Assembly (NCBI RefSeq): GCF_004345365.1
Contig: NZ_SLVF01000004.1
Span: 558,001-622,000 of the forward strand
Source of the DNA: Kribbella sp. VKM Ac-2568
GTDB taxonomy: Bacteria; Actinomycetota; Actinomycetes; Propionibacteriales; Kribbellaceae
Direction: 5' to 3'
Length of the DNA stretch: 64,000 nucleotides
Shown here: positions 26,350-35,409 of the stretch, piece after piece
How the letters are laid out: every line of letters begins with the position of its first letter
How positions within the stretch are numbered: position 1 is the first letter of the stretch
Notes under the pieces: model-generated
The model's database searches: none
What the model was told of the DNA's origin: nothing
The model's input: the letters and a program-made list of their open reading frames with translations, nothing else
Made by a program: the position numbers and the translations under genes

Positions 26350-28974
26350 TCATGCGTTCGGGGGAGACGCGAACCGTTCGAGCACCAGCCGGGTGAGCTG
26401 GACGCGGGAGTTGACCCCGAGCTTGCCGAAGGCGGCCCTCAGATGCGTGCCGACCGTGCTGGCCGATACGACCAGCTCCTCGGCGGCCGAGCGATTCGTA
26501 TGCCCCTCCGCGACCAGGAGAGCGACGCGGCGCTCCATCGGGGTCAGAGCTTCCCATCCGGTCTCGGGCCGAGCTTGCACGGCGGCCCAGCGACGTCGCC
26601 GTACTCCGGCCGCCTGCAGCACAGCCTGGACCCGGGCGGCCTGCGCGGTCGCGCCGAGTTCGGTGAAGGAGTCGAGCGCGTGCTCCAAGGCGGCGACTGC
26701 GGTGGCGCGGTCTCCGTCCTCGAGTTCGGCCAGACCGTAGAGCTCCTCGGCCTTTGCCAGCAGCAACGGCCGGGGCGCTTCGCGCAGCAACTCGACGGCC
26801 TGCGACAGACCTGCGCGATCGGCTTCGTTGTGAGCGGCAACCAACTGCGCGGCCGCTCGGAAGTGTGTCGAAGGCGTGGCGGCGGCCTGCTCGCCAAGGA
26901 GCGTCGCTGCTTTCTGGGCGGTTCGGGGATCCTTGGCGGCAGTGGCCGCGTGGATGAGCTGTTCGTGCCGTTCGGGGAAGTCTTGCGGAGTGTCCAGGAG
27001 TCGAGTGGCGGCTGCCGGATCGCCGTCCGCGATCGCCAGGAGTGCCCGGATCTGCTCGTCGCCTGCCGCCTGCTCACGGGCTTCCGAGAGGTGGCCCTTC
27101 TGCAGTGCCACCAGGGCGAGCACCTGCCGGGCGATCGGCTCCGAGGAGTGGTCGTGGACTTCAGCCATCCACCGGAGACCCGTCGTCGCGGCTTCGGCTG
27201 CAGCGGTCAGATTGCCCGCGGCGAGTTCGAGCTCGGCTCGCAGTACCGAGAGCTGTGGCGCCACCCAGGAGTCGCCCGCGCTCAGCAACCCCTGCAGCCG
27301 GTTGCGTGCTTCCTCGAGCCCGTCTGTGCGAGCCAGGCAGAACAGCTCGGCCAGTTCGATCCGGATCGCCGGGTGGCTACCCACCTCGTCCAGTGTCGCG
27401 GTTCTCGCCTTCGCGTAGAGGCCGCTGGCGTCGCCGTACCGGCCCTCCGCCTGCGCCCGTTCCCCAGCCGCGAGTAGTTGGACACCATTGGCGACGGGGT
27501 CATCCGTCTCGAACGGCTCCTGTACTCCGGCCAGCACGCGGTACGCCGCGAGCCGCTCGCTCAGGTGGGACGCCGCACCTTCGACGGCCAGGTCCTTCGG
27601 GTCGAGCCGACCGGTTGCCCACTGGTGCGGAGCCAGCCGGAGCAGGATCGAGGCCCTGAGGTCCGGGGTCACCGGGCCGCGGTACAGGGCGGTCTCGCCG
27701 AGCAGGTCGTCGGCGAAGGCCTGGGCGTCGTCGAAGCGGCGAGCTACCAGCAGCACCATCACAACGTCCTCACCGACGTCTCCACGTAGAGGGCTGTCGA
27801 CCGGAGTCAGCTCGAAGGCCTGCTGGATCACCGAGACGGCGGTGATGGACATGGTCGCCAGGAGCTCCTCGGCCGCCTGCCGGAGCGTGCTGATGGCTGC
27901 GGCATCACCACTGGCGGCCACTGCGAGGATGTGGGGTGCCGCGGCGGCCGGACCACGCCCGCCGGCCAGTAGCTGGTCGGCTATCGACCTGTGGAGCGCC
28001 CGCTGAGCAGACGGCGGCACATCGGCCAGTACTGCGGACCGGAGCAGCTCGTGCCGGAACGTGAGGGTGGAACCGCCGTCAGCCAGAAGACCAGCACGGA
28101 TCGCCTCGTCCAGGGGAGGGGACAGCTTGGCGATCGGCTCGCCCATGAGCTCGGCGACATCCTCCAGGCGGAACTCGCTGCCGAAGACTGCCGCTGTCCT
28201 GAGGAGAGCCCGGCACAGGTCCGTAGTACTGGCTGTTCTGCGGCGGACGCCTTCGACGAGTCCGTCGGGGAGGTCTGACAGGTAGAGGCCGGCCACTAGC
28301 TGCTCGGCGAGGAAGGGGACTCCTTGGACTCCGCTGAGGCGTACCGAGAGCGCGGGGTCGAGCGGACCGTCGAGACGGTCTGCCGCTAGCTCCAGGACGG
28401 CCTCGTTGCTGAGGGGAGCCAGGTGGAGCGCGTGGACCGGGACCTGGTCCTGGACGGCGTCGATGAGCTGGTCGGTCATACCGCCGGGGACAGGGCGGGT
28501 CGCCAGCAACCACATCATCTTGGCGCTGGCCAGCCGGGCGATGACGATGCGCAGTACGAAGCCGGTGAGGGGGTCGGACCACTGCGCGTCGTCCAGGACG
28601 ATCAGTGCGGCTTCACCGTCGAGGCGACGGCCGATGAGATCCGCGAGGCGCTCGGCGAGCCAGAGGGGCTGGCCGTTGAGGGCAGCCAGTTCCAGAAAGT
28701 GCGCGGTGCTGATCAGCGGGTCAGGGCCGGCACGGAGGGCCGGGGCGAGGGAGGCCAGGGGGCTGATGTCGTCGGTCTGGTGAGCTGCTGCTGTGGCCAC
28801 GAGGGTGCCGTGGCGCCCGGCCTGTTCAGTGGCCGCCCGGAGGAGCGCGGACTTGCCGATGCCGGGCTCACCAGTGACCACGGTCACGGACGCTTCCCCA
28901 TGCTCCGCCGCTCGTAGAGCGTCCAGGAGCCGGCCCAGCTCGGCCGAACGCCCACGCAGCGGATTCATGCGCAC
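26350..28974 (-). CDS. Large ATP-binding LuxR-family (LAL) regulator
   Basis: The 874-residue protein has an N-terminal AAA/STAND ATPase with Walker A GEPGIGKS (35-42) and Walker B ALIVLDDAQWSD (about 133-144). A long helical TPR-like middle follows, and the C-terminal LuxR helix-turn-helix (LTPMERRVALLVAEGHTNRS, then AEELVVSASTVGTHL) covers about residues 805-870. LAL/MalT-type regulators switch operons on in response to a ligand. Two hydrolase genes lie 153 bases beyond its end on the same strand. Confidence 0.9.
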   Translation of the reverse strand: MRMNPLRGRSAELGRLLDALRAAEHGEASVTVVTGEPGIGKSALLRAATEQAGRHGTLVATAAAHQTDDISPLASLAPALRAGPDPLISTAHFLELAALNGQPLWLAERLADLIGRRLDGEAALIVLDDAQWSDPLTGFVLRIVIARLASAKMMWLLATRPVPGGMTDQLIDAVQDQVPVHALHLAPLSNEAVLELAADRLDGPLDPALSVRLSGVQGVPFLAEQLVAGLYLSDLPDGLVEGVRRRTASTTDLCRALLRTAAVFGSEFRLEDVAELMGEPIAKLSPPLDEAIRAGLLADGGSTLTFRHELLRSAVLADVPPSAQRALHRSIADQLLAGGRGPAAAAPHILAVAASGDAAAISTLRQAAEELLATMSITAVSVIQQAFELTPVDSPLRGDVGEDVVMVLLVARRFDDAQAFADDLLGETALYRGPVTPDLRASILLRLAPHQWATGRLDPKDLAVEGAASHLSERLAAYRVLAGVQEPFETDDPVANGVQLLAAGERAQAEGRYGDASGLYAKARTATLDEVGSHPAIRIELAELFCLARTDGLEEARNRLQGLLSAGDSWVAPQLSVLRAELELAAGNLTAAAEAATTGLRWMAEVHDHSSEPIARQVLALVALQKGHLSEAREQAAGDEQIRALLAIADGDPAAATRLLDTPQDFPERHEQLIHAATAAKDPRTAQKAATLLGEQAAATPSTHFRAAAQLVAAHNEADRAGLSQAVELLREAPRPLLLAKAEELYGLAELEDGDRATAVAALEHALDSFTELGATAQAARVQAVLQAAGVRRRRWAAVQARPETGWEALTPMERRVALLVAEGHTNRSAAEELVVSASTVGTHLRAAFGKLGVNSRVQLTRLVLERFASPPNA

Positions 28975-29028
28975 TTTCTACCACCGGGGGTCTCGGGCAG
29001 CCCTCGCTCCGGGTGCGGCTCGGGCTGG

Positions 29029-30294
29029 TCAGGCGCAGCGGCGTACGGCTAGTAGGGCGTAGGCGCGGGCGCAGTGGAGGACTTCGGCGAGTACGACGTG
29101 TTCGTCGGTGGCATGGGCGTATCGGACGTCACCTGGGCCGTACTGCACCGTGGGGACCCCGGCAGCGGCGTACTGGCGTAGATCCGACCCGTACGGCCCA
29201 CCCTTCACCTCCGGATCTGCGTTCGCTCCGGCGTCGGTGGCTGCCCGCAGGGTGTCCTCGAGCAGCGGATCGCCCTCGGGGAGCAGGCCGGACGCGAACA
29301 CTCCGCCGGGCCAGGTGACCTTGACCGGGTGATCGCGCAGCCAGTCGTCCTTGGCGCACGCGTCGGCGATCGCCCGCTCGAACTCCTGCCGGGCGGCGGA
29401 GACCGGCTCGCCCAGGCGTACGCCGTACCGGCCCTCGGCGATCAGGAGATCGGGGACGGTGCTGGCCCAGTCGCCCGCGTGGATCGTGCCGACGGAGAGT
29501 GGGTTCGCCAGATCGAGGTGCTCGAGCAGAGGATGGGGGTCGCGGTTGCGCTCGGTCTCGAGGTCCGCGAGTGCCCGGTTGACGAGCTCGAACTTCTCGA
29601 TCGCGCTGACTCCACGAGTCCTGGTCGAGCCGTGGGTCGCGAGCCCAGGGATCTCCAACCGGAAGGTCAGCGAGCCGGCGTTGGCGGGGATGATTCGTCC
29701 GGCCGTCGGCTCGGCGATCAGGCACGCCTCGCCGGTGTGACCGCGCTGCAGGGTCGCGAACGCCCCGACGCCACCGTCCTCCTCGCCGACCACCGTGTGC
29801 ACCGCGAGCGGCTTGCGCAACGTGATGCCTGCGGCAACGATCGCGGCCACCGCGCCGATGATCGCGGCGACGCCACCCTTCATGTCGCAGGTCCCGCGTC
29901 CCCACATGATCCCGTCACTCACTCGCGCCGAGTACGGATCCCCGTCCGGCCAGAGCGCCAGGTCGCCGGGTGGTACGACGTCCACGTGGCCGTTGAGCAC
30001 CAGCCCTGGGGTGGCGGTCCCACCCAGGACGCCGACGCAGCCCCACGCCTCGGTCCGCTCGACCTCCATCCCGGGGAAGTCGGCGTCAGCGGTGACGGTC
30101 GGCAGATCGATCTCCCAGTGATCGACCTCCATCCCCAGCCCGCGCAACCGCTCAGCGCACCAAACCTGTGCCACAGACTCACCCGCGGTGCCGTCCACGC
30201 TCTGGATCTGTACCAACCCGCGCAGCTCGTCCACGACCTTGCCGTCGTCAACCGCCGCCAGGACGGCGCCCTCCAACTCACTCAGCATGCCCAC
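29029..30294 (-). CDS. M20-family metallohydrolase (ArgE/DapE type)
   Basis: The 421-residue enzyme has the two-zinc set of the M20 family: LNGHVDVVPPG, WGRGTCDMKGGVAA, and the catalytic GEEDGG; a dimerisation domain is inserted near the middle (GLATHGSTRTRGVSAIEKF). Members cleave N-acyl amino acids or small peptides; acetylornithine deacetylase or succinyl-diaminopimelate desuccinylase cannot be separated by eye. A GTG at 30294 has AGGGA five bases upstream. The LuxR gene begins 55 bases after its stop. Confidence 0.85.
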   Translation of the reverse strand: MGMLSELEGAVLAAVDDGKVVDELRGLVQIQSVDGTAGESVAQVWCAERLRGLGMEVDHWEIDLPTVTADADFPGMEVERTEAWGCVGVLGGTATPGLVLNGHVDVVPPGDLALWPDGDPYSARVSDGIMWGRGTCDMKGGVAAIIGAVAAIVAAGITLRKPLAVHTVVGEEDGGVGAFATLQRGHTGEACLIAEPTAGRIIPANAGSLTFRLEIPGLATHGSTRTRGVSAIEKFELVNRALADLETERNRDPHPLLEHLDLANPLSVGTIHAGDWASTVPDLLIAEGRYGVRLGEPVSAARQEFERAIADACAKDDWLRDHPVKVTWPGGVFASGLLPEGDPLLEDTLRAATDAGANADPEVKGGPYGSDLRQYAAAGVPTVQYGPGDVRYAHATDEHVVLAEVLHCARAYALLAVRRCA

Positions 30295-30340
30295 ATCATC
30301 CCTGCTGTGTCGGTGAGTTGCCGGACGGGCGCCGCTCGTC

Positions 30341-30380
30341 TGGTTCCTCCTCGGCGAGGATCATCGCCGAGGAGGAACCA
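30341..30380 (-). terminator. 17-bp hairpin terminator of aspS
   Basis: Perfect arms 30341-30357 (TGGTTCCTCCTCGGCGA) and 30364-30380 with a six-base loop, 16 bases beyond the aspS stop on the minus strand. No T-run. Confidence 0.75.
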
Positions 30381-30395
30381 CAACCGCAGCCTGTA

Positions 30396-31685
30396 CTACG
30401 GCGTCAGGCGGTGGAGGTCGCGCGGGAACAGCGTGACCTCGCGGACGTTCTCCGCCCCGGTGAGCCGGGCGACGAAGCGCTCGAGGCCGATCGCGAAGCC
30501 GCCGTGTGGCGGCATCCCGTGCTTGAACGCCTGCAGGTACGAGCTGTACGCCGGGGCATCCGGGGACTCGCCGCGAGCCTCGAGCGCCGCCACGTAGTCG
30601 CTGTACCGGTGCAGCCGCTGCCCACCCGTGACCAGTTCCATGCCGCGGAACAACAGGTCGAACGAGTTGGACCAGCGCGGGTCCGACGGCTGCGGATGCG
30701 TGTAGAACGGCCGCTTCACCATCGGGTACCCCTCGACCGCCACGAGCGCGCTGCCGTGCTCGCGCAGCGCCCACTCGCCGATCGCCCGCTCATCGGCGGG
30801 GGACAGGTCCGGCTCGTCCGGGTCCGCCCCGGCCAGCTTGAGCGCCTCGCTGAAGTGCAGTACCGGCACCTCCGTGGGGATCTCCGGCAGCTCCACCTGC
30901 AGCCGCTCCAGCGCGGCCGGAGCACGCTCGCCCACTGCTGCGAGCATGCCGGCGATGACGTCCCGCAGTACTGCGAGCACGTCGCGGTGGTCCTGGATGA
31001 AGCCGAACTCCGCGTCGAGCGAGACGTACTCCGCCAGGTGCCGGACGGTGTCGTGCGGCTCCGCCCGGAAGACTGGGCCGACCTCATAGACGCGTTCGAA
31101 CACGCCGACCATCGTCTGCTTGTAGAACTGCGGCGACTGCGCCAGGTACGCCGGGCCGCCGAAGTAGTCCAGGGCGAACACGTTCGCGCCGGACTCGGTC
31201 GCGGTACCGACGATCTTCGGCGTCTGGATCTCCGTGAACCCGAGGCCGTCGAGCGTCTTGCGGTACCCGTGCAGGGCGGCCGCGCCGACCTCCCAGCCCG
31301 CCCGGATCGCCGGGTGGCGCAGGGCGACCGGGGCGTTGTCGAGCACGACCGGCAGGCCGGCTCCGACGGTCGGGCGCCACAGCTCGATCGGCGGGGTCTC
31401 GGCCGGTTCGGTGAGCGGCTCGATCACCGGGTCGACGATCTCGGCTCCACCCGGTGCCTGTGGGTTGGCGGCGACCGTACCGGTCACCTGGACGACGGTC
31501 TCCTCGCCGAGTTCGTCCAGCTGGGCCTGGGTCTCCGGCGTCTTGACGACGATCTGGCTCAGGCCGGAGCGGTCCCGCAGTACCAGGAAGCTGACGGCAG
31601 CCAGCCGTCGTCTTCGATGGATCCAGCCGGCCACCGTGACGGTCTGGCCTACTGCTGAGGGGATCTCGTGGTTGAGAATGCGCAT
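30396..31685 (-). CDS. aspS: Aspartyl-tRNA synthetase, archaeal/non-discriminating type
   Basis: The 429-residue class II enzyme charges tRNA with aspartate. It is short and lacks the large GAD insertion of standard bacterial AspRS (about 590 residues), so it belongs to the archaeal-type AspRS branch, members of which often also charge tRNA-Asn. The OB-fold anticodon domain is at the N-terminus (VTVAGWIHRRRRLAAVSFLV). Motif 2 is FRAEPHDTVRHLAEYVSLD, and motif 3 is GGFAIGLERFVARLTG. The start is ATG 31685, ten bases after GGAGGTG, which is sequestered in the T-box leader. An in-frame ATG at 31709 lies inside the sequestering stem loop. Confidence 0.92.
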   Translation of the reverse strand: MRILNHEIPSAVGQTVTVAGWIHRRRRLAAVSFLVLRDRSGLSQIVVKTPETQAQLDELGEETVVQVTGTVAANPQAPGGAEIVDPVIEPLTEPAETPPIELWRPTVGAGLPVVLDNAPVALRHPAIRAGWEVGAAALHGYRKTLDGLGFTEIQTPKIVGTATESGANVFALDYFGGPAYLAQSPQFYKQTMVGVFERVYEVGPVFRAEPHDTVRHLAEYVSLDAEFGFIQDHRDVLAVLRDVIAGMLAAVGERAPAALERLQVELPEIPTEVPVLHFSEALKLAGADPDEPDLSPADERAIGEWALREHGSALVAVEGYPMVKRPFYTHPQPSDPRWSNSFDLLFRGMELVTGGQRLHRYSDYVAALEARGESPDAPAYSSYLQAFKHGMPPHGGFAIGLERFVARLTGAENVREVTLFPRDLHRLTP

Positions 31686-31693
31686 CGCTGTTT

Positions 31694-31904
31694 CACCTCC
31701 GTTGGTCATCTCGAACCCCGGAGGTGTGGGCGAAGGGGAATCTCGCGGTGCCACCACACCTTCACCGGACCTGGTGGTCCGGCCTCTTGCGTTTCATTCG
31801 CTCAGGAGTGTCTTCACGACCGGTCCGTGCGTCGCCTTCCCAGCTACCGGCGACTCTCTCTTGCACGGGTGAACGGTGCTACTCGGTTCCATCACCACGA
31901 ACGA
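31694..31904 (-). promoter_or_regulatory. Translational T-box riboswitch, Asp specifier GAC
   Basis: The minus-strand leader has the parts of a T-box in order. The stem I base is UCGUUCG/CGAAUGA (31904-31898 with 31800-31794). AGUA is on the 5' side (31883-31880). The distal AGAGAG...GGUAGCUGGGAAGG loops follow. The specifier loop is GAA-GAC-A, with Asp codon GAC at 31812-31810. A stem III hairpin (CCGGACC/GGTCCGG) comes next, then T-box GGUGGCACCGCGA (near 31753-31741) with UGGC complementary to the GCCA end of tRNA-Asp. CACCTCCG (31726-31719) can pair with the ribosome site CGGAGGTG (31701-31694), so control is at translation start. Confidence 0.9.
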
Positions 31905-31909
31905 TCACC

Positions 31910-31938
31910 AGGGTAGGCGTGGTCGTCTTTCCAAGCAA
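31910..31938 (-). promoter_or_regulatory. Promoter of the aspS T-box transcript
   Basis: On the minus strand TTGCTT (31938-31933) and TACCCT (31915-31910) are separated by 17 bases. Transcription would begin about seven bases further, at the base of T-box stem I. Confidence 0.65.
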
Positions 31939-32020
31939 AACGCTTTCTCGGTACTGCGCTGAGGCCGCGCCCCTTGGCGTTGCTGGCGGGCCTGTGCCAC
32001 CCGGGGTCAGGGCCGAGCGG

Positions 32021-34306
32021 TCAGCGGCGGGACGACGCTGGGGGGATGGGGGCGGTGTCGGTGTCGTAGCGGGAGGGGGTGGTGGCCTTGACGGTGACGG
32101 TGTTGGCGGGGCCGCTGCCTGGCCAGGAGGCCCATTCTGTGTTGAGGGACTTCGTGTAGTGATCTGTGGTGCAGGTGGCTCGGCGGATGTCGATCGAGCG
32201 GGAGCAGGTCCAGCTTCGGTGGAGGGACGAGAGCATGCTCAGGTTGCGGCCCCAGGAGATCTCCAGGGTGACCGGGCCGGTGGTTCCGTTGATCTTCAGG
32301 AAGCGGTTGTAGACGAACGGGTTCGGGTCTTCCTTCGGGCTCGGCGTGACGATCTGCAGCAGGGACTCGTCAGCGCGGATCCCGGGCAGGGTCTCGGAAT
32401 CTGTGTCGCTGACCAGCCCGGCCGTCGCGCTCACCGAGTACGTGCGCGCCGCGGCAGACCCGTCCGGTACGGCGAACTCGGCGTACAGGGGAGCCGGGCG
32501 CGCCGGGTTGAGCGCAGTACAGGTCTTCGCCGACGGGCTGCACTTCCAGCCGGCCGGGGTGCCCTTGATCGGCCACGACAATGCCGCGCCGTACTGGACC
32601 TTCAGCGTGACAGCGGTCCGGTCGGTGCCGGGGGCAACCGTGAGGGTGCGGTAGTAAACATCCGGGTCGGTCTTGCGGACGCCGATGGTCAGCAGGTTCT
32701 CGTCCGTCCGAGCCGGTGCCGTCACCGTCTCGGAGTCGTCGTCGAAGAGCCGCCCCGCCTTGGCCGAGACGGTGAACGTCCGGTCTGCCACCGATCCTCC
32801 GGTCGGGTCGGTGAAGCTCAGCTGCATCGTGGCCGGCGCACTCGGATTCAGCGCCGTGCACTTGCCGCTCCTGCCGTCGGCGGCGCGAGCGCAGGTCCAC
32901 CCGGCCGGGTTACCGCTGACCGGCCAGCTCAGGAAACCGCCGTACTTGATCCCGATGGTCACCGGCTTCGTGTTGTTTGCCGGGACCTTGATGGTGATCA
33001 GCCACTGCGCGGCCGCCGCGGATTCCACCATCACGGACCGGGCACCCACGGACCGGTCACCCGGCGCGGCACCGCCGGGTGCTCCACCTCCACGCGGCGC
33101 GCTGATCGTCAGCAACCCTTCGTCGAAGATCGGCGTTGTCGGCTCAACCGGTGTCGGTGTCGGTGTCGGCGTCGGCGGTTCACTCGTGGGCGCGGTGGTC
33201 GACGGCGCCGTGGTCGGCTCAGTCGTTTGAGTCGGCTCCGGCTCCGGTTCCGGCTGTGTCGGCGGGACCACCGGCGGCTTCACCGTCGGTGGCTTGGCTG
33301 TCGGCGGATTGGCCGTGGGCGGGTTCCCGGGCGGTTGGGTTGGCTGCTGGGTCTGCGGCTTGTCGATCGCCGCCAGCGGAGTCTCGTTGCCGGTAAGCGC
33401 CATCGCCGCGAGCACGGCAGCCACGGCCACGACGACGACCGCGCCGGCGCCGACCGCAGTACGGGTGCTGTTCTCGGTGGCCTTCCTCCAACCGGCGACC
33501 AGAAATCCGGCGAAGCCGACCTTGGCGCCGGAGGCGGCGGCCAGGTACCCGAGACCCGCAGTACCGAGCAGGGCCGGGGCGAGCAGCGCCGGCAGCGCGC
33601 TGTTGACCTCGACGAGCTCCAAGTAGACCGCGGTGCACTTGGCACAGTCGTCCAGGTGCTCGCGGACGTTACGGTTCTCGCGCTTGGTGAGGCCGCCGCG
33701 GACGTAGGCACCCAGACGCTCGGTGGTCCAGCGGCAGCGGTCCCCTGCGACATCGGCCAGGTGCTGCTGCAGGTAGGCCTGTCGCAGACCCTCACGGGCT
33801 CGGTAGGCCAGCGCAGAGACTCCGTTGGCGGTCAGGCCGAGCATCGGCGCGATGGCCGCCGGTTTCTCGCCTTCCACCTCGGTGTGCCAGAGAACGGCCT
33901 GCCAGCGCTCCGGCAGCGAGGCGAACGCCTTGGCTGCGGCACCGCTCTCGAACCCGGTCACCGTCGGGTCGTCGAATGTCTCCGGCTCCCGCTCGTACGC
34001 CGCGATGTCGTCCGTCGTCTGGACCTTCTTGCCCGCGCGGATCCGGTCGACGTGGACCCGGCGGACGGTGGTGAGCAGGTACGCCCGGAAGGAGATGTCC
34101 GGGCCGCCGCCGTTGCGCAGGGCCTCGAGCACCTTGGCGAAGGCGTCGCCGGCCAGGTCGTCGGCGTCGTTCGGCGGGACGAGCTGGCGCGCCATCCGCT
34201 CGGCGGCGTGGTGGTGGCGGCCGAAGAGCTCGCCGTATGCCTCGAGGTCGCCGTTGCGGACGCGCGCGATCAGTTCCGCGTCGCTCGGTCCTTCCGGCGT
34301 CTCCAT
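32021..34306 (-). CDS. Membrane-tethered ECF sigma factor fused to anti-sigma and sensor domains
   Basis: This 761-residue protein joins a whole signalling path. Sigma region 2 (about 8-90, DAELIARVRNGDLEAYGELF) and region 4 (about 127-180, LPERWQAVLWHTEVEGE) come first. A zinc anti-sigma motif HxxxCxxC follows, with His217, Cys221 and Cys224 in REHLDDCAKC, then a transmembrane helix (about 284-303). A Pro/Thr-rich linker of about 90 residues leads to an extracytoplasmic part with three related repeats, each holding a WTC/WKC...C pair. It probably reads an envelope or carbohydrate cue and frees the sigma part by proteolysis. The start is ATG 34306; a GTG 30 codons earlier is possible. Confidence 0.85.
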   Translation of the reverse strand: METPEGPSDAELIARVRNGDLEAYGELFGRHHHAAERMARQLVPPNDADDLAGDAFAKVLEALRNGGGPDISFRAYLLTTVRRVHVDRIRAGKKVQTTDDIAAYEREPETFDDPTVTGFESGAAAKAFASLPERWQAVLWHTEVEGEKPAAIAPMLGLTANGVSALAYRAREGLRQAYLQQHLADVAGDRCRWTTERLGAYVRGGLTKRENRNVREHLDDCAKCTAVYLELVEVNSALPALLAPALLGTAGLGYLAAASGAKVGFAGFLVAGWRKATENSTRTAVGAGAVVVVAVAAVLAAMALTGNETPLAAIDKPQTQQPTQPPGNPPTANPPTAKPPTVKPPVVPPTQPEPEPEPTQTTEPTTAPSTTAPTSEPPTPTPTPTPVEPTTPIFDEGLLTISAPRGGGAPGGAAPGDRSVGARSVMVESAAAAQWLITIKVPANNTKPVTIGIKYGGFLSWPVSGNPAGWTCARAADGRSGKCTALNPSAPATMQLSFTDPTGGSVADRTFTVSAKAGRLFDDDSETVTAPARTDENLLTIGVRKTDPDVYYRTLTVAPGTDRTAVTLKVQYGAALSWPIKGTPAGWKCSPSAKTCTALNPARPAPLYAEFAVPDGSAAARTYSVSATAGLVSDTDSETLPGIRADESLLQIVTPSPKEDPNPFVYNRFLKINGTTGPVTLEISWGRNLSMLSSLHRSWTCSRSIDIRRATCTTDHYTKSLNTEWASWPGSGPANTVTVKATTPSRYDTDTAPIPPASSRR

Positions 34307-34543
34307 CGCGCTGCCCCCTGCGTCTGTCACTACGTCGTCACCATCTGTCACTTGGTTGCCGGGATCAAGGTTCCCATGAGGGACGCTTCCGCGCACCTTT
34401 CATGACGACAGCGACGGTGCCGAGGTTACGCGAAAAAAGTTCCTGAAATCCGCGTCATGAACGCGTCACGGCGCTGTCTCTCTCCCAGAACGACGCTTCC
34501 GGCCACCCGGTCGGGAGACGAAGGGACCACCTGAGGAGGGCAC

Positions 34544-35359
34544 ATGTCGCTGTTCGCGGACATCCGCCGACGGCTCGACCTGCGCCCCATCCGGTCCCTG
34601 AACCTGGCGGGGTCGCTCGCCCGGTACCGGCCGGAAGCGTCGTCAGCTGAACAACCGTGCGGAAGGAGGGAGCCGCACGGCACAGCTGGTACCGACCGCA
34701 GTGCCTATCTCGCGATCGCCGAGGCCCTGCGTGACGGTGCCGATGTCGTGCCTGCGAGTGACGAGGTCGGCCGCCGTTTGGCGGAAGACGGGATCTCGTT
34801 GCTCGAGGCACTTGATGGGCTGGGTGCGTTGTACCGCTCGATCGCCGGGGGCGAGCCGGCTTTCGCGGCGGTACGCGCACTCAGTTCCAGCTGGGCCGAG
34901 GCGTCACTCATCTATCTGCACTCGCTGTCCTGCGAGGACCCGCTGACCGGGCTGTCCAGCCTGGCGCACCTGCGGTCCCGGCTCGGCGAGATCTACCGGG
35001 AGGCAGAGCTCCGGGGAACTTCCGTACCGGCGACCCACGCACTGGTGGTGGTCGAACCGCTCAATCCGGCGGGTACGTCGGCCGTGGACCGCGAGCTCCG
35101 GCTCATCGATGTCGCGGAGTGCCTGCGCATCGTCTTCTGCGGCGGTGACGTACTGGGGCGCGTCGGCTCACACCGCGCGGCGGCGCTCGTCGATCGCGAC
35201 CCGAACCTGCCGGAGCAGGTCGAGACGGTCCGAGCCCTGATCACCCAGTGGCGGCTGGACACCGATGAACCACAGCTGGCCCGGATCTGGATCGAGGGCC
35301 TGCCGGCCTCCGAGCAGTGGGCCGGCCGCGTGCTGGACGAACTGGCACGCCCCGCCTGA
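34544..35359 (+). CDS. Degenerate GGDEF-domain protein
   Basis: The 271-residue protein has an N-terminal helical domain and a C-terminal half laid out like a diguanylate cyclase: DPLTGLSSLAHLRSRLGE opens the GGDEF fold. In the active-site hairpin, where cyclases have RVGGDEF, it reads GRVGSHRAAAL, so the catalytic and metal residues are missing. It should not make cyclic di-GMP; it may be a sensor or partner. GAGGAGGG precedes the ATG. It is divergent from the tethered sigma-factor gene. An active-looking HD-GYP phosphodiesterase gene lies 7 kb away. Confidence 0.72.
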   Translation: MSLFADIRRRLDLRPIRSLNLAGSLARYRPEASSAEQPCGRREPHGTAGTDRSAYLAIAEALRDGADVVPASDEVGRRLAEDGISLLEALDGLGALYRSIAGGEPAFAAVRALSSSWAEASLIYLHSLSCEDPLTGLSSLAHLRSRLGEIYREAELRGTSVPATHALVVVEPLNPAGTSAVDRELRLIDVAECLRIVFCGGDVLGRVGSHRAAALVDRDPNLPEQVETVRALITQWRLDTDEPQLARIWIEGLPASEQWAGRVLDELARPA

Positions 35360-35409
35360 GGACTTGCGTCCGGCCGTCTACAGGGGGGCGACCGGGCGCA
35401 GCGAACCGG

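Noticed and set aside
31709..31721. ATG at 31709 as the aspS start
   Set aside because: It lies inside the loop of the helix that hides the ribosome site and has no site of its own; ATG 31685 follows GGAGGTG properly.
31724..34405. 893-residue open frame antisense to the sigma-factor fusion
   Set aside because: Low-complexity composition and no domain; the minus strand has clear sigma, zinc and membrane motifs.
34397..34470. GGAACTTTTTT on the minus strand as the -35 of an autoregulated ECF promoter
   Set aside because: The nearest CGTC-type -10 is 22 bases away, too far for the usual 16-17 spacing.
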